DNA of 64,000 nt, taken from NCBI GenBank assembly GCA_035511075.1, contig DATKFW010000131.1:186001-250000 (forward strand), in the 5' to 3' direction. The position numbers and the translations under genes were made by a program. Below are positions 18,165 through 26,797 of the stretch, in pieces; positions within the stretch are counted from its first letter, which is position 1, and the number at the start of each line of letters is the position of its first letter. The notes under the pieces are model-generated. The model was given only the letters and a program-made list of their open reading frames with translations, had not been told where the DNA came from and ran no database searches. Origin of the DNA: DATAUD01 sp035511075 (GTDB taxonomy: Bacteria > Verrucomicrobiota > Verrucomicrobiia > Limisphaerales > Palsa-1400).

Positions 18165-20084
18165 TTGTCTTCCGTGGAACAGCCCAATGCGGAGCCGCCG
18201 TCCCAGGCAACGGGGCAGGGGCGCGTCGATGCGTTTTGCCAGCGAGCCATCCTGGCGTCAATCCTCTTTATACTTGTCTGGGCGCCGCTCGCGTTTGGAT
18301 CAACCGGGCCCGCCGCATTTCTGGTGATTCAAGGAGTCACGGTTCTGGCGTTGGCCCTGTGGGCGGTCCGATGGTGGGCGCAGCGGCCATTCCGATTGTT
18401 CTGGCCTCCGGTTTGCTGGGGAGTCCTGGCGTTTCTTCTGTACGCGCTGGCGCGCTGCCAATGGGTCGATGTCCGATACGTCGGGCACGAGCAGTTGATG
18501 CGTGTCATCGTGTACGCCGCGCTGTTTTTTCTCGTTCTCAACAATCTCAACCGCAAGGACTCCGCCACCATCGTGGCCATGGCCCTGATCATCGTCGGAT
18601 TTGGCCTCGCGTTCTTGGCGGTGGTACAATTTGTCAAACATGAGCCGACAATCTGGAGTCAGATCAGACCGCTGCAATACTTGGCGCGCGGCAGCGCCAC
18701 TTTTTTCAATCCGAATAATTTCGCCGGTTATCTCGAGATGATTGTTCCCTTGGCGCTGGCTTTCACGATAATGAGCAGGCTTGGGGCGACGATCAAGGTC
18801 TTGCTGGCCTACGCCGTTTTGGCGATGCTCGCTGGCATCATGGTCAGCCTCTCCCGCGGCGGGATACTGGCTATGGCCGCGACGCTGGTGCTGTTGTGCG
18901 TGGCGTTGTTGATCCAGCGGGATTTTTGGCTGCCTGCGATGGTGGCGCTGGCCGCCCTCCTGGTGTTGGGGATCGTTTTCGCCGACCAATTCGATTCGGT
19001 GCAGCGCCGCTTCGCCAGGGGGATCGACACTGTAAAGATCGACCCCAGCGACCGTGTCTTTTACTGGAAGGCCGCGCGGCAGTTGTACACGCGAAATCCC
19101 GCCTGGGGAATCGGCCCGGGTCACTTTGACGTGGAATTTCCGCTCGTCCGTCCGACACGCGTCCAGAATCGTCCTGAGTACGTCCACGATGACTACCTAA
19201 ACACGCTCTGCGAATGGGGCGCCGCGGGCTTGGGAATCGTCGCCGCGACCTGCGCCCTGCTGGCCTGGGGAGCCGTCCGGACCTGGCGCGCCGTCCGCAG
19301 GCCCGCCAACGATTTCGCCGGAAGAAGAAGCGACAGGACGGCTTTTCTCGTCGGCGCATCCGCCGGCCTGGTCGCCGCGATGCTCCACTGCATCGTCGAT
19401 TTCAACATGCAGATTCCCGCCGATGCGATCACCGCAATCGTCTTGATGGCGCTGATCGCCGCACACACCCGTTTTGTCACGGAGGGATATTGGAAAAATC
19501 CGGGTTTTGTCGGCAAAATCCTTTTGACGGCGCTGGCCGCGGGCGCAGTGTGTTATTTGACCGCGGAAGTCGTTCACAAAGGCAGGGAAACATTCTGGCT
19601 GCGCAAGGCCAAAACCAGGAATATCTCCTGGGACCAGTCATTGCTTTGTTTGAAGAAAGCACATGAAATCGACCCGACCAATCCACAGACCGATTACTTA
19701 TTGGGAGAAAGCCTGCGCCTGGCCAGCAAGCAGGGCAATCCCGACTACCAGGATAAGGCCAGGCAAGCCATCGAGTGCTTTGGCAAGGGCCTGGAATTAA
19801 ACCCGTTCGACGCCCGCTTCCCCGTTCGGCTCGGCATGTGCCTGGATTGGATTGGCCGCCCCCAGGAAGCCACGCCGTATTTCGAGCTTGCGGAGCGCCT
19901 GGACCCGAACAACTATTATATTGCTCTCGAGGAAGGGCGGCACTTTGTGGCCGCGGGCGATTTTGAAAAGGCCAAGGCTTCCATCGCGCGTTCGCTGAAA
20001 ATTGATTATACGGCGGAAGCGCTGTCGAGTTGGATGATGCTGATGAAGAATATGGCCGACCCTCTTTACATGCCACACAAGTGA
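18165..20084 (+). CDS. O-antigen ligase/polymerase-like membrane protein with TPR tail
   Basis: A 639-residue protein with about a dozen membrane helices followed by a soluble tail. The periplasmic loop WGIGPGHFDVEFPLVRPTRVQNRPEYVHDDYLN is the Wzy_C/O-antigen ligase signature (HxxxP/HNDYL-like). The tail from about residue 480 holds TPR-like repeats (LLGESLRLASKQ..., PVRLGMCLDWIGRPQEATPYFELAERLDPNNYYI). By family it joins or polymerises glycan chains at the outer face of the inner membrane. The start is TTG at 18165; GTG at 18174 is an alternative. It sits alone, without other glycan genes. Confidence 0.85.
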   Translation: MSSVEQPNAEPPSQATGQGRVDAFCQRAILASILFILVWAPLAFGSTGPAAFLVIQGVTVLALALWAVRWWAQRPFRLFWPPVCWGVLAFLLYALARCQWVDVRYVGHEQLMRVIVYAALFFLVLNNLNRKDSATIVAMALIIVGFGLAFLAVVQFVKHEPTIWSQIRPLQYLARGSATFFNPNNFAGYLEMIVPLALAFTIMSRLGATIKVLLAYAVLAMLAGIMVSLSRGGILAMAATLVLLCVALLIQRDFWLPAMVALAALLVLGIVFADQFDSVQRRFARGIDTVKIDPSDRVFYWKAARQLYTRNPAWGIGPGHFDVEFPLVRPTRVQNRPEYVHDDYLNTLCEWGAAGLGIVAATCALLAWGAVRTWRAVRRPANDFAGRRSDRTAFLVGASAGLVAAMLHCIVDFNMQIPADAITAIVLMALIAAHTRFVTEGYWKNPGFVGKILLTALAAGAVCYLTAEVVHKGRETFWLRKAKTRNISWDQSLLCLKKAHEIDPTNPQTDYLLGESLRLASKQGNPDYQDKARQAIECFGKGLELNPFDARFPVRLGMCLDWIGRPQEATPYFELAERLDPNNYYIALEEGRHFVAAGDFEKAKASIARSLKIDYTAEALSSWMMLMKNMADPLYMPHK

Positions 20085-20134
20085 ACGCTTGCAATCCCCC
20101 CAGAGCCGTCCCATTCTCCCTGACACAGACCTAG

Positions 20135-21739
20135 ATGAGTACAACGCCAGAATCCGAACTTGATCTGGAAAAGCTCTTCCTGCCGGCTTGGGCCCAGGAT
20201 TCGCCCGGGGTGAATCGCTACGCCAATTTCGCCGGAGAGGAACGGCGCGACCGCAAGTTCGACGACCGCCAAAGACCGCGCCCGCCTCGTCGCGATCAGC
20301 CGCGTGGCGCCGGCCCCAAAGGCGATCGACAACGCCGCCCCGGCCCCGGCCCGCGCGACCAGGGCCCTGCCGAAGCCAGGCGTCAAACCGCGCCGCCACC
20401 GCCCCCGGCGGAAATCATCGTCTCCATCCTGCCCGACGACAAGGGGGTCGAATCATTGGCGCGCCAGATTCGCATCGCGGGGCGCGCCTATCCGTTGTTC
20501 GCCATCGCGCAACTCATTTTGCAGAAGCCGGAGCGGCAACAAATCCGCTTTGACGTCAGGAAGAACGCGGAGGGCAAACCGATTCAGCCGCTCTTTCTGT
20601 GCGTTCTGGATGACACCCTCTGGCTCTCCGAGGAGGAGCTGGTCCAACACGTTTTGGCCAGGCATTTTGAAACCTTTTACCAGGCCGAACGCACCGCCAC
20701 CGACCCGCCCAAGGGCACTTACACATTCGTCGCCCAATGCGGAATGAGCGGAACGATCCTCGGTCCGCCCAATTACCACGATTATCAAAATCAATTGCGC
20801 AAACTCCATTCCGAGCGCTATTCCCGCCTGCCCTTCGAAGCGTTCAAGGCGCGGGTCAAAATCGTCAAGGACGAAGCGGTGGTCAAAAAATGGATCGAAG
20901 ACCGCAGCTTCAAGACAGAGTACAACTGCCTCAACGTGCCTGAATCCCTCAAGCTGGCCAGCCGCGAAGAAGTGGAGAAGCACTTTCGTCAGGTCCACAT
21001 GCCCAATCTGGTCAAGAGCGTGGACTCCCATGTTGTCGGCGGACTGGCGGCCAGGCAGATTCGTTCGCCGGGATTGCAGCGCTCGTGGCGCGCGGCCTGG
21101 GAGGAGCAACGTCGATTCCCGCTGCAACTGGCCACAGTTCTGAGCCAGCAACTCGCCGGGCACGGACTCCAATTCTTCAAGGTCAACCGCACCGTCACCC
21201 ACGTCTCAGTGGCCCGTCCGCGGTACCTGGATATGCTAGCCACGCCGGTTTCCGAAGGCGTCAAACGCATTGTCGATTTCATCAACGCCAACGCAAAATG
21301 CACCCGCCGAAAACTGGTCGCTGCCCTTGCGCCCGCGCCCGCTCCGGCGCCGACTGCTCCCACTCCGGCCGCGCCCGCGCCTGACGCTCCTCCTCCGGAC
21401 TCGACGCCTGAACAAACTGCGATCGCCAGCGATTTGCATTGGCTGATTCACGAGGGCCACGTCATTGAATTTGCGAACGGCGCTCTGGAAACGGCAAAAA
21501 AGCCGCTCCCGCGCCCGCCCAGACCGGAAAAGAAGGAGCAGCCGTCCGCCAAAGCTGCAACGCCTTCCGCCGCCCCGTCCGTCGAAATGCCGGATTTGGA
21601 AAGCGAGGAGCCGGGCGACGAACCTGTCGCGATTACCGAAGCCGAAGCCGCGCCGCCCGCAATTGAAACCCCGGCGAACGACGCGCCGGCGCCACAGCCT
21701 CCGGCGCCCTCGGACACTGTCGAGCCTTCCGCTACGTAG
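20135..21739 (+). CDS. Uncharacterised proline-rich basic protein with a split winged-helix-like C terminus
   Basis: A 534-residue protein I do not recognise by name. Order: a short acidic start (ESELDLEKLFLPAWAQ), an Arg/Gly/Pro-rich basic tract (about 36-90), a folded core (about 92-380) with no motif known to me, then a region resembling a winged helix (VKRIVDFINANAKCTRRKLV). That region is interrupted by a Pro/Ala linker (about 396-428) before the continuation SDLHWLIHEGHVIEFANGALE. The last 90 residues are low-complexity Pro/Ala/Glu. The basic tract suggests nucleic-acid binding; this is inference. No signal peptide or membrane helix. Independent gene between wzy-like and spermidine-synthase-like genes. 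Confidence 0.75.
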   Translation: MSTTPESELDLEKLFLPAWAQDSPGVNRYANFAGEERRDRKFDDRQRPRPPRRDQPRGAGPKGDRQRRPGPGPRDQGPAEARRQTAPPPPPAEIIVSILPDDKGVESLARQIRIAGRAYPLFAIAQLILQKPERQQIRFDVRKNAEGKPIQPLFLCVLDDTLWLSEEELVQHVLARHFETFYQAERTATDPPKGTYTFVAQCGMSGTILGPPNYHDYQNQLRKLHSERYSRLPFEAFKARVKIVKDEAVVKKWIEDRSFKTEYNCLNVPESLKLASREEVEKHFRQVHMPNLVKSVDSHVVGGLAARQIRSPGLQRSWRAAWEEQRRFPLQLATVLSQQLAGHGLQFFKVNRTVTHVSVARPRYLDMLATPVSEGVKRIVDFINANAKCTRRKLVAALAPAPAPAPTAPTPAAPAPDAPPPDSTPEQTAIASDLHWLIHEGHVIEFANGALETAKKPLPRPPRPEKKEQPSAKAATPSAAPSVEMPDLESEEPGDEPVAITEAEAAPPAIETPANDAPAPQPPAPSDTVEPSAT

Positions 21740-21860
21740 TTTGGCCTTGGAGAATCCCCGACACGGAATACAAACGAAAGATTGGAATCCGCCATACCCT
21801 TTGGAATGAGCAGTTTCCACTTTACGTGATGAACATGTTCGATATAGTCCCCGCCAAATT

Positions 21861-24119
21861 ATGACCAACTCAAAGCGGAGTCTCCTGGCAGCAGTATTCT
21901 TTATCTCCGGGTTTTCAGGGCTGGCCTATCAAGTGATTTGGACCAGAATGGCATTTGCGTGTTTTGGAGTCATCACGCCCGTGTTATCGGTGGTCTTGTC
22001 GGTTTACATGACGGGCCTGGCGGTCGGGGCATGGGCTGGGGGGCGATGGATTGAGTGGCTGGTGAAGAAATCAGGACGGTCGGGGCTGTTTTTTTACGGA
22101 GTGGCAGAGGCGATCATCGGGGTGGGAGCATTTGCGGCGCCACGAATGCTCAAGGCGGGGGCGCACGTGTTGCTTTCTTCGGGCCAGATGGATTCCAGCC
22201 AATATCTGTTGACGTCGGCGCTGGCTTTGACCGGAGCCATATTGCCGTGGTGTTTGTTCATGGGAACGACGTTTCCGTTCATGATGGCTTATGTCCGCGA
22301 GGAAGCCGCCGCGGAAGCGGATAGCTTCAGTTTTCTCTATGCGGCCAACGTGCTCGGCGCGATGGCGGGCTGTATTTTGACGGCGATAGTGCTGGTGGAA
22401 ACACTGGGATTTGCGCACGCGCTCTGGGTCGCGGCAGGCGGAAATTTTCTCATTGCGCTGGGCAGCATACTTGTGGCGGGTAAACCATCAATCGCCGCGG
22501 GGACGATTTCACCAACGCCGACTCCGGCGGCGAAAACCGCGCCGCCAAGGGCGCGGAGCCGGGGCATTGGATGGATTCTTTTCACCACCGGATTCGCCTC
22601 AATGGCCATGGAAGTGGTTTGGATGCGCACATTTACGCCGGTACTGAAAACGGCGGTCTATTCCTTCGCTCTGGTGGTGTTTGCCTATCTTGGGGCAACC
22701 TTCGCCGGCTCGTGCCTTTATCGGCGAAATCTACGCAAGGGAAGGATTTATTCGACAGGCGAACTGCTTGCCGTGCTTGTGGTTGCGAGTTGCCTGCCGA
22801 TAGTCGTCAGCGACCCGCGTATCGCGCGCGTCGTGTCAAACACCGATCCGCGCCTATCGGGCCTGGCGGGCGTGGTGGGGGCGCAGCATCTCTTCGTCCG
22901 CCTGGAAAGTGTCGTCCTGTTATTGGCAAGCATTTGCCCATTTTGCGCGCTCCTCGGCTACCTGACTCCAAGCTTGATTGATGAATATTCCGGCGGCAAT
23001 CCGCGTCAGGCGGGGCGGGCTTACGGAGTCAACATATTGGGGTGCATCCTCGGACCGCTGCTGGCGTCTTATTTATTGTTGCCATGGTTCAAGGAAGGCC
23101 GCGTGTTGTTGATACTGAGCGCGCCCCTGTTCGCCCTTTATTTTCTGAATCTTCGGGCGTTGCCCGGATGGCTGCGAATGGTTTCCGGGGCTGGGGCATT
23201 TGGTATATTGATGTGGTCACTCTTTTTTGCCCACGATTTCGAGACGAAGGTGCGGGATATTGGAAAGGGCATCGAAGTGCGGCGGGATTACGTCGCCTCG
23301 GTCATCGCTTACGGTAACGACCGTCCGTCCAAGAGAATCCTGGTCAACGGAATCGGGATGACGGGCTTGGGGCCGGTGACGAAATTAATGGTGCATTTGC
23401 CGCTGGTGCTGCACCGCGGGCCGGCTCATTCGGCCCTCATTATTTGTTTCGGCATGGGCACCAGCTTCCGTTCCGCCCTGAGTTGGGGCTTGCAGACAAC
23501 AGCCGTGGAATTGGTGCCCAGCGTCCCAAAAGAGTTCGGTTACTTTCATGCCGACGCGGCGGAGGTCTTGCGCAATCCCAACGGCCGGATTGTCATCGAT
23601 GACGGCCGGCGTTTTCTTGAGCGCACAGGGTCCTCCTTTGACCTAATCACTATTGATCCGCCGCCGCCAGTGATGGCAGCCGGTTCGAGTCTGCTCTACT
23701 CCAAGGAGTTTTACGACGCGGCAAAGCGGCATCTCCGGACTAATGGCGTCCTGGAGACTTGGTTCCCGTGGGGCGATCCGTTGGATCCGGTGGCGATCTA
23801 TCGCTCGCTCAAGGAGTCCTTCCCCTACGTCCGCTGTTTCCACGGCATGCAAGGATGGGGCATCCATTTTGTGGCATCACTCGAGCCGACCGAATCGTTG
23901 ACATCTGACCAGGCTGCATTGCGCCTTCCCCCGGCGGCCCGGAATGATTTGCTGGAATGGAGCACGACAACAGACGCGGCGCAGTACCTGGGATCAACGA
24001 TCACGGGCGAATTCGATCCGGCGGAATTGTCGCGACCCGATACGCGGATCGAAATCGATGACGATCATCCGTTCAATGAATACTTCCTGCTGCGGTTTTG
24101 TCATCTGTTGAACTATTAG
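21861..24119 (+). CDS. Fused MFS-like membrane domain / spermidine-synthase-like protein
   Basis: A 752-residue protein. The N-terminal half is polytopic (about 11-13 helices, starting SGLAYQVIWTRMAFACFG). The C-terminal 250 residues resemble the aminopropyltransferase fold: LIICFGMGTSFRSALSWG is the nucleotide/methyl-donor loop, VELVPSVPKEFGYFH the acidic beta2 end, and DDGRRFLERTGSSFDLITIDPPPP the catalytic Asp region. Such fused proteins are common in soil bacteria and their substrate is unknown; the true polyamine genes speD/speE are not nearby. It is probably a membrane transferase for small molecules. Confidence 0.85.
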   Translation: MTNSKRSLLAAVFFISGFSGLAYQVIWTRMAFACFGVITPVLSVVLSVYMTGLAVGAWAGGRWIEWLVKKSGRSGLFFYGVAEAIIGVGAFAAPRMLKAGAHVLLSSGQMDSSQYLLTSALALTGAILPWCLFMGTTFPFMMAYVREEAAAEADSFSFLYAANVLGAMAGCILTAIVLVETLGFAHALWVAAGGNFLIALGSILVAGKPSIAAGTISPTPTPAAKTAPPRARSRGIGWILFTTGFASMAMEVVWMRTFTPVLKTAVYSFALVVFAYLGATFAGSCLYRRNLRKGRIYSTGELLAVLVVASCLPIVVSDPRIARVVSNTDPRLSGLAGVVGAQHLFVRLESVVLLLASICPFCALLGYLTPSLIDEYSGGNPRQAGRAYGVNILGCILGPLLASYLLLPWFKEGRVLLILSAPLFALYFLNLRALPGWLRMVSGAGAFGILMWSLFFAHDFETKVRDIGKGIEVRRDYVASVIAYGNDRPSKRILVNGIGMTGLGPVTKLMVHLPLVLHRGPAHSALIICFGMGTSFRSALSWGLQTTAVELVPSVPKEFGYFHADAAEVLRNPNGRIVIDDGRRFLERTGSSFDLITIDPPPPVMAAGSSLLYSKEFYDAAKRHLRTNGVLETWFPWGDPLDPVAIYRSLKESFPYVRCFHGMQGWGIHFVASLEPTESLTSDQAALRLPPAARNDLLEWSTTTDAAQYLGSTITGEFDPAELSRPDTRIEIDDDHPFNEYFLLRFCHLLNY

Positions 24120-24224
24120 CGGAGAAGAGTTGGGCGACATCCTGTATCCGTCATTTGCGGCGGTCTATGTTGACTGGTGGAATGTCTAGCGCAAGACCCA
24201 TCGCGCAGTGACGGGCGGAAAGAA

Positions 24225-24854
24225 CTATCGAACAAAGGCGGCCACCGGCTCCTTGAGCCCGTTCCACACTATCCGGTGAAACAGTTCATCCATGTAACGC
24301 GGTGGTTCTTTGGCGCCACGATCAAGCCACCATCGCAGCAGCGAGAGCAAGCTCCCGGCCAATGCAGAGGCGCGAGCAGCTAACTCCTGCGGCGGCACCT
24401 TGGGAAGACGCTTGGACTCCCTGAGGCGCTGCTCGATCCCGCGAGAAAAGTAGCCTTGAGCGAGATCAAAGAAATCATTGAGACGGCCGGAGTCAGCCAG
24501 CGCGCGATAAATTTTATTATCCCTACTGCCGATGTGCGCAAACATTTCCGCCACAGGCACCACCCGATGCGACTCTTCCTTGCGAACGCTGAGGGACGTG
24601 CTCATCTTTTCCAGGAACTGCTCCAACTGGCACAGAAGCAAGTCGTTTATGTCACGGAAGTGAAGATAAAAGGTAGAACGACCGACCGACGCCCTGTCCA
24701 GCACCTGCTGCACCGTCACGTCATCGATCGGCTTTTCCAGGATCAATGTAACCAGAGCGCCGCCAAGCCGCTCGCGGGTGCGCCGTATGCGCCCATCGGG
24801 CTTGCGTCGCGGCTTTGGTTGTCTCCCGCGTCCAGTATGTTCCGGCGAACTCAC
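24225..24854 (-). CDS. TetR/AcrR-family transcriptional regulator
   Basis: A 209-residue repressor-type protein. The helix-turn-helix is VTVQQVLDRASVGRSTFYLHFRDINDLL (about residues 46-73), with a divergent ligand domain after it. The start codon is GTG. It is divergent from a Spy-like gene, and the intergenic region carries a 19-base near-palindrome (24891-24909) that is a good operator candidate. So it probably controls itself and the Spy-like gene. Whether it also controls the OprB/DyP operon further along is speculative. Confidence 0.92.
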   Translation of the reverse strand: MSSPEHTGRGRQPKPRRKPDGRIRRTRERLGGALVTLILEKPIDDVTVQQVLDRASVGRSTFYLHFRDINDLLLCQLEQFLEKMSTSLSVRKEESHRVVPVAEMFAHIGSRDNKIYRALADSGRLNDFFDLAQGYFSRGIEQRLRESKRLPKVPPQELAARASALAGSLLSLLRWWLDRGAKEPPRYMDELFHRIVWNGLKEPVAAFVR

Positions 24855-24890
24855 TCTATTTCTTTCCAGGACAAAAATCTGTAAGTTCTC

Positions 24891-24909
24891 GGATTAAACC
24901 GTTTAGTCC
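24891..24909. promoter_or_regulatory. Likely TetR operator
   Basis: GGATTAAACCGTTTAGTCC is a palindrome around a central C, with arms GGATTAAAC and GTTTAGTCC matching at 8 of 9 positions. It lies 37 bases upstream of the tetR-like GTG and 113 bases upstream of the divergent Spy-like gene, the usual place for TetR autoregulation. Confidence 0.6.
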
Positions 24910-25022
24910 GACTCCAGCGCAACCCTCTGGCGTCCTTTTCTGAACATTCGCCGCCTCTTTGTTCAAGAATGGAGCAGCGCCTATTGACCGAAGAATCGTC
25001 CTGATGCTAAATCGCGAACCAT

Positions 25023-25427
25023 ATGAAAAACAAATCCTTAGTCCGCTTATTATCGATCGGAACCATGTTCATCCTGGCGCTAACCGCGCCCGCACCGCAA
25101 AGCGCTGCCGATCCTGCGGGTGTTGACAAAAACGAGCACGGCCAAAGTGGTGGGCCGAAAGTCGAGAAGCAACTCAAATTCCTGACCGAGAGGCTTGATC
25201 TAGCCGTTAATCAGCAGGCCAAAATCAAGCCAATCCTCCAGGAGTTGCATGACGCCCTTCAGAAGATCATGCAGGACGAAAGCCTGACGGACAACCAGCG
25301 CCTTGATAACGTGAGGACCCTGCGCCTGCGGGGTGACAAACAAATTCGCGAAATCCTAAACGACGATCAGAGGAAAAAGCTCGATCAAGTCGAGGCCGAG
25401 CCACACCCTGAGTTGCACGACAACTGA
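25023..25427 (+). CDS. Spy/CpxP-like small periplasmic protein
   Basis: A 134-residue exported protein: signal peptide through about residue 29 (LTAPAPQSAAD), then an all-helical charged region with LTERLDLAVNQQAKIKPILQELH and LTDNQRLDNVRTLR. These resemble the LTxxQ repeats of Spy/CpxP-type periplasmic chaperones or metal/stress sensors. It is divergent from the TetR regulator, sharing the palindrome. A stress-induced, TetR-repressed role is inferred. Short and divergent, so family assignment is moderate. Confidence 0.7.
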   Translation: MKNKSLVRLLSIGTMFILALTAPAPQSAADPAGVDKNEHGQSGGPKVEKQLKFLTERLDLAVNQQAKIKPILQELHDALQKIMQDESLTDNQRLDNVRTLRLRGDKQIREILNDDQRKKLDQVEAEPHPELHDN

Positions 25428-25432
25428 CGCAG

Positions 25433-25475
25433 ACGCCGCCGACGACGCGACGATGGCAACGGCGGCGGCGTTGCC
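25433..25475. terminator. GC-rich hairpin between convergent genes
   Basis: ACGCCGCCG (25433-25441) pairs with CGGCGGCGT (25463-25471); an alternative hairpin GGCAACG/CGTTGCC spans 25455-25475. It sits between the convergent Spy-like and DyP genes. There is no U-tract, so it is only a possible bidirectional terminator. Confidence 0.35.
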
Positions 25476-25495
25476 GGGAGCGCAAACGCAAACCC

Positions 25496-26797
25496 TCAAC
25501 CCGGTGCGAACAGGCGCTGGCCGATGAACTCCCCTTTGGCAATCCCTCCCGGACAGGCGAAAAGCCCGCCTCCGGTGTGAGTGACAAACTGGTTCATGGC
25601 GTCGAACTTTGACATCTTGTCGAAAATCTTGACGAATCCGGTTCGAGGATCTTTCTGGTAGCAGACGAACAAAAGTCCCGCGTCATACTCCATCCCCTGG
25701 CGCCATGGCGGCCAGCGTTCGGTCACGAAATCCGCGCCATCGTTGTAGGAATAAGGCCGCCGCAGAATTTGCGCGTCGTCATTGTTCACCGCCGCCGCGA
25801 GGCGAATGTGCGAGTTTTCCGGGATAATTGGATTGCTGTCCTTGTCCGTTGCGTCATAGTCAGCTTTGTCAAACTCGTTTTTTCCGCCCAGGGGCGCCCC
25901 GGAGCATTTGTGCCGCCCAATCGTTTGCTCCTGAAACCCGACGTTCATGCGATCCCAATGCTCCAGCGCCATGCGGATGCGGCGGACGACCACGTAACTG
26001 CCATCACGCATCCACTCCGGTCCTTCCTCGCCAACCCACACGTACTTGTCCATCGCCTTGGAATCAGCGATGGGCGGATTGTTCGTTCCATCCTTGAAAC
26101 CCATCAGGTTGCGCGGTGTCTGTTTGGCGACGGCGGTGGCGAGGAACCCGGCCTGCACCCAGCGGACCTGCGCCACGTCGTAAGCCAGCCTCACCAACTG
26201 GCGCACAGCATGGAAGGCCGATTGCGGATCGTCCGCGCACGCCTGCACCAATAAATCACCTCCGGTACGCGCCTCCACCAACTGGTCCCCGTTGAATTTC
26301 GGCAGATCAACGAGCGCGGCTGGGCGGCGCGCCGCCAGGCCGTAGCGGTCCTTTCCGTCCTTGATGAATACGCCCGCGCCAAAACCGAACGTCACAGTCA
26401 GCCGCGCTGGCGGCAAGCCCATGGCTTCGCCGCTATCGGGGCCGGGAGCGTCGAGGTCCTGCCCCATTGGCTCCGCCGTTTGACCGTCCGACATCCTTGC
26501 GGATGCCGAGGTCCACGCGCGCAGCATCTCGATGAAGTCCTCCCGCTTTGTGGCGACAAGGTCCAGGGCCGTCATGTAAGTGTGACTCTGCGCCGGTGTC
26601 ACAATCCCCCCCTGATGCTGGCCCCAGAACGGTTCGGTTGCCCCAGGGGCACTTTCCGGGGCGCTCTGGCTCTTCGCCGCCGTATCATCTCCCGTCGCGG
26701 CTCTGGCATTCAAGCCCGCGCCCGCGACGATCCCGCAGGAAGCGGCCAGAAAACGGCGGCGCGAAAAACGCTGTTTCTCCTCGTCAGACTTGCTCAT
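25496..26797 (-). CDS. Tat-exported Dyp-type haem peroxidase (EfeB-like)
   Basis: A 433-residue peroxidase with a Tat signal (SRRRFLAAS, residues 12-20). It has the DyP motif GFKDG (233-237; distal Asp), a likely proximal haem His330 in NSHIRLA, and distal Arg in ILRRPYSYND. EfeB-type DyPs oxidise dyes, phenols or porphyrin-related substrates in the periplasm. The usual EfeO/EfeU iron genes are absent. It overlaps the propeller gene by 4 bases (ATGA) and is last in an operon with an OprB-type porin. Family firm, substrate unknown. Confidence 0.93.
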   Translation of the reverse strand: MSKSDEEKQRFSRRRFLAASCGIVAGAGLNARAATGDDTAAKSQSAPESAPGATEPFWGQHQGGIVTPAQSHTYMTALDLVATKREDFIEMLRAWTSASARMSDGQTAEPMGQDLDAPGPDSGEAMGLPPARLTVTFGFGAGVFIKDGKDRYGLAARRPAALVDLPKFNGDQLVEARTGGDLLVQACADDPQSAFHAVRQLVRLAYDVAQVRWVQAGFLATAVAKQTPRNLMGFKDGTNNPPIADSKAMDKYVWVGEEGPEWMRDGSYVVVRRIRMALEHWDRMNVGFQEQTIGRHKCSGAPLGGKNEFDKADYDATDKDSNPIIPENSHIRLAAAVNNDDAQILRRPYSYNDGADFVTERWPPWRQGMEYDAGLLFVCYQKDPRTGFVKIFDKMSKFDAMNQFVTHTGGGLFACPGGIAKGEFIGQRLFAPG

